The notes under the pieces were generated by a model. The model worked only from the letters and a program-made list of their open reading frames with translations. It did no database searches and was not told the DNA's origin. From contig JAFSBP010000016.1 of the NCBI GenBank assembly GCA_017437205.1, positions 1 through 6,221 on the forward strand: a stretch of DNA of 6,221 nt. The letters run 5' to 3'. Position 1 is the stretch's first letter; every line of letters starts with the position of its first letter. Shown here piece after piece: positions 5,641-6,221 of this stretch. The position numbers and the translations under genes were made by a program. The stretch comes from Lachnospiraceae bacterium. GTDB lineage: Bacteria; Bacillota; Clostridia; Lachnospirales; Lachnospiraceae.

Positions 5641-5677
5641 TGCGGGCGCGAAAGACGATTTCGTTTTTCCACCCGCA
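5641..5677. other. Nested inverted repeat next to the terminator hairpin
   Basis: TGCGGG (5641-5646) pairs with CCCGCA (5672-5677). Inside it, CGAAA (5649-5653) pairs with TTTCG (5659-5663) over a 5-nt loop and is followed by five T residues (5664-5668). The inner hairpin could be a weak back-up terminator on the plus strand. The outer stem would compete with that role. No known RNA family is recognised. Confidence 0.35.
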
Positions 5678-5682
5678 GCCTA

Positions 5683-5844
5683 TCATTTTGTTTTGTCCCC
5701 AAGGACCTCCGCTAAACGTGCTTTTAGCACTTCGCATGTCGAGTTTGGAATCCGTAATGTTTCCATCGCCTGATCTGCGGTCATATTCATGTTCACCATG
5801 AGACTATGCACGGATTCCAGTAAAGCCGAAAGTTGACGAGTTCT
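5683..5844 (-). pseudogene. Probable C-terminal remnant of an Rpn/PD-(D/E)XK nuclease-transposase-type protein
   Basis: On the minus strand an open frame from 5844 down to a TGA at 5683-5685 encodes a peptide containing SALLESVHSLM, then NMNMTADQAMETLRIP and a Leu/Lys-rich end (KARLAEVLGDKTK). The pattern TAxQAMxxLxIP is characteristic of the extreme C-terminus of Rpn-family and related PD-(D/E)XK proteins in Clostridia. The frame is closed upstream by TAA (5845-5847), and neither the ATG at 5799 nor the GTG at 5814 has a ribosome binding site. No nuclease core is present. A shifted frame starting at GTG 5852 reads VSKEL just upstream, which would fit a small frameshifted gene. It could instead be an intact tiny gene of 38 residues starting at 5799. 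The relationship is from pattern memory only, so confidence is modest. Confidence 0.4.
5746..5819. repeat. Perfect 10-bp inverted repeat spanning 74 bp
   Basis: TGGAATCCGT (5746-5755) is the exact reverse complement of ACGGATTCCA (5810-5819). The 54-nt loop contains a smaller TCATG/CATGA hairpin (5787-5791 and 5797-5801). It lies within the decayed minus-strand frame. It may be chance, a folded RNA, or a scar of a mobile sequence. Confidence 0.45.
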
Positions 5845-5882
5845 TTACTCACCTCGTGATCATTTGTCCCTTTCGTGTTTTT

Positions 5883-5964
5883 GTGACAGGCTTATGACAG
5901 GGATGTTACAAAAGAGTTACAAAGAGTTACAAAACAATTACGACCAATTAACTTTGTATTACAT
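5883..5964. promoter_or_regulatory. Eight-unit Pho-box-like direct repeat array
   Basis: Eight 7-bp units sit at 10-11 bp steps on the plus strand: GTGACAG (5883), ATGACAG (5894), GTTACAA (5905), GTTACAA (5916), GTTACAA (5926), ATTACGA (5937), ATTAACT (5947) and ATTACAT (5958). The first two, read on the minus strand, are CTGTCAT-AAGC-CTGTCAC, very close to the E. coli PhoB box (two CTGTCAT-like 7-mers with a 4-bp spacer). Units 3-5 and 8 resemble B. subtilis PhoP hexamers TT(A/C/T)A(C/T)A at 11-bp period. Helical phasing suggests tandem binding by an OmpR/PhoB-class response regulator. The array ends about 106 bp before the lipoprotein start. Confidence 0.65.
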
Positions 5965-5982
5965 TTGTGCCGGACCTATTGC
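5954..5982 (+). promoter_or_regulatory. Candidate weak, activator-dependent promoter for the lipoprotein gene
   Basis: TTGTAT (5954-5959), 17 bp and TATTGC (5977-5982) are a poor match to consensus. The -10-like element lies 12 bp after the last repeat unit, similar to the placement of -10 boxes after Pho boxes in activated promoters. No better promoter is seen between the array and 6071. This is a tentative call. Confidence 0.3.
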
Positions 5983-6070
5983 CATGCAAAAAAAGGCGTG
6001 TTAAGCTTGAAATACAAGAGGCGATGATACAAATTTGCAGGCGTCATCAAGATAAAAAAGGAGGTCCGAA

Positions 6071-6221
6071 ATGAAACGAAAACAACGACAAATTATTGCG
6101 ATGATAACTCTTTTGACTATGCTTTTTTCTTTGATCACAGGTTGCGGTGCATCACTGACGGACCTGCCGGAGGTGAGTACTCAGTCCCCTGCGGAGGATA
6201 CGACTGAGGCATATGGGGAGA
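6071..6221 (+). CDS. Lipoprotein, N-terminal part (truncated by window edge)
   Basis: Fifty codons are visible before the window ends. The start ATG has an excellent site, AAGGAGGT at 6058-6065, with 5 nt spacing. A basic N-terminus (MKRKQRQ) and hydrophobic core (about 8-22) lead to the lipobox ITGC (22-25), so signal peptidase II should cleave before C25 and the protein should be lipid-anchored on the outer face of the membrane. After the cysteine comes a Ser/Thr/Glu/Pro-rich linker, typical of solute-binding proteins. The mature domain is outside the window, so function cannot be read. The Pho-box-like array upstream makes a phosphate-binding PstS-type protein one reasonable guess; other lipoproteins remain possible. 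Confidence 0.85.
   Translation, partial: MKRKQRQIIAMITLLTMLFSLITGCGASLTDLPEVSTQSPAEDTTEAYGE

Noticed and set aside
5510..5801. Two small plus-strand open frames overlapping the end of the DUF4173-type gene and the intergenic region
   Set aside because: They cross the terminator hairpin, lack ribosome binding sites and encode compositionally odd peptides.
5905..5964. The repeat array as a CRISPR or minisatellite
   Set aside because: Units are only 7 bp with 3-4 bp between them, so there are no spacers. The 10-11 bp phasing and promoter position fit protein-binding sites better.
6023..6047. GATGA/TCATC inverted repeat in the lipoprotein leader as a riboswitch stem
   Set aside because: Only five pairs around a 15-nt loop, with no conserved riboswitch motif visible.

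Overview
The window looks like a chromosomal segment of a low-to-mid-GC Gram-positive anaerobe, most likely a Clostridia member of the Lachnospiraceae type. This rests on strong AAGGAGG-type ribosome binding sites, canonical SigA promoters (TTGACA-17 bp-TATAAT-like), ATGA-coupled genes, a Gram-positive lipobox and protein families typical of that group. The assignment comes from these features, not from a database match.

Layout. (1) Positions 1-321, minus strand: the first 107 codons of an HMGL/DRE-TIM-type aldolase-domain protein. (2) 322-476: a divergent promoter region with two near-consensus promoters whose -35 boxes lie back to back as an inverted repeat. (3) 522-3218, plus strand: a tight four-gene unit encoding a membrane-tethered, barnase-family ribonuclease with all catalytic residues present, its barstar-family inhibitor (4-nt overlap), a rhomboid intramembrane serine protease, and a membrane-anchored FKBP/trigger-factor-like foldase. 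It ends in an intrinsic terminator at 3240-3278. (4) 3279-5576, plus strand: a second operon with a near-consensus promoter embedded in CGATAA-type palindromes, encoding a DUF2975 membrane protein, a small Cro/C1-type regulator and a large DUF4153/DUF4173-type polytopic membrane protein. A hairpin follows at 5603-5636. (5) 5637-6070: a non-coding stretch holding a probable decayed Rpn/PD-(D/E)XK-type C-terminal fragment on the minus strand, then an array of eight 7-bp repeats at 10-11 bp spacing that resembles Pho boxes. (6) 6071 to the window end: the start of a lipoprotein gene.

How the genes may work together. The ribonuclease anchor and stalk suggest it acts outside the membrane, while barstar protects the cytosol. 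The neighbouring rhomboid could trim or release membrane proteins, and the anchored PPIase could fold the Pro-rich exported enzyme. That functional link is inferred from gene order only. In the second operon the small regulator probably controls its own promoter through the palindromes. The repeat array before the lipoprotein gene suggests control by a PhoB/PhoP-class response regulator and hints, without proof, at a phosphate-related binding protein such as PstS.
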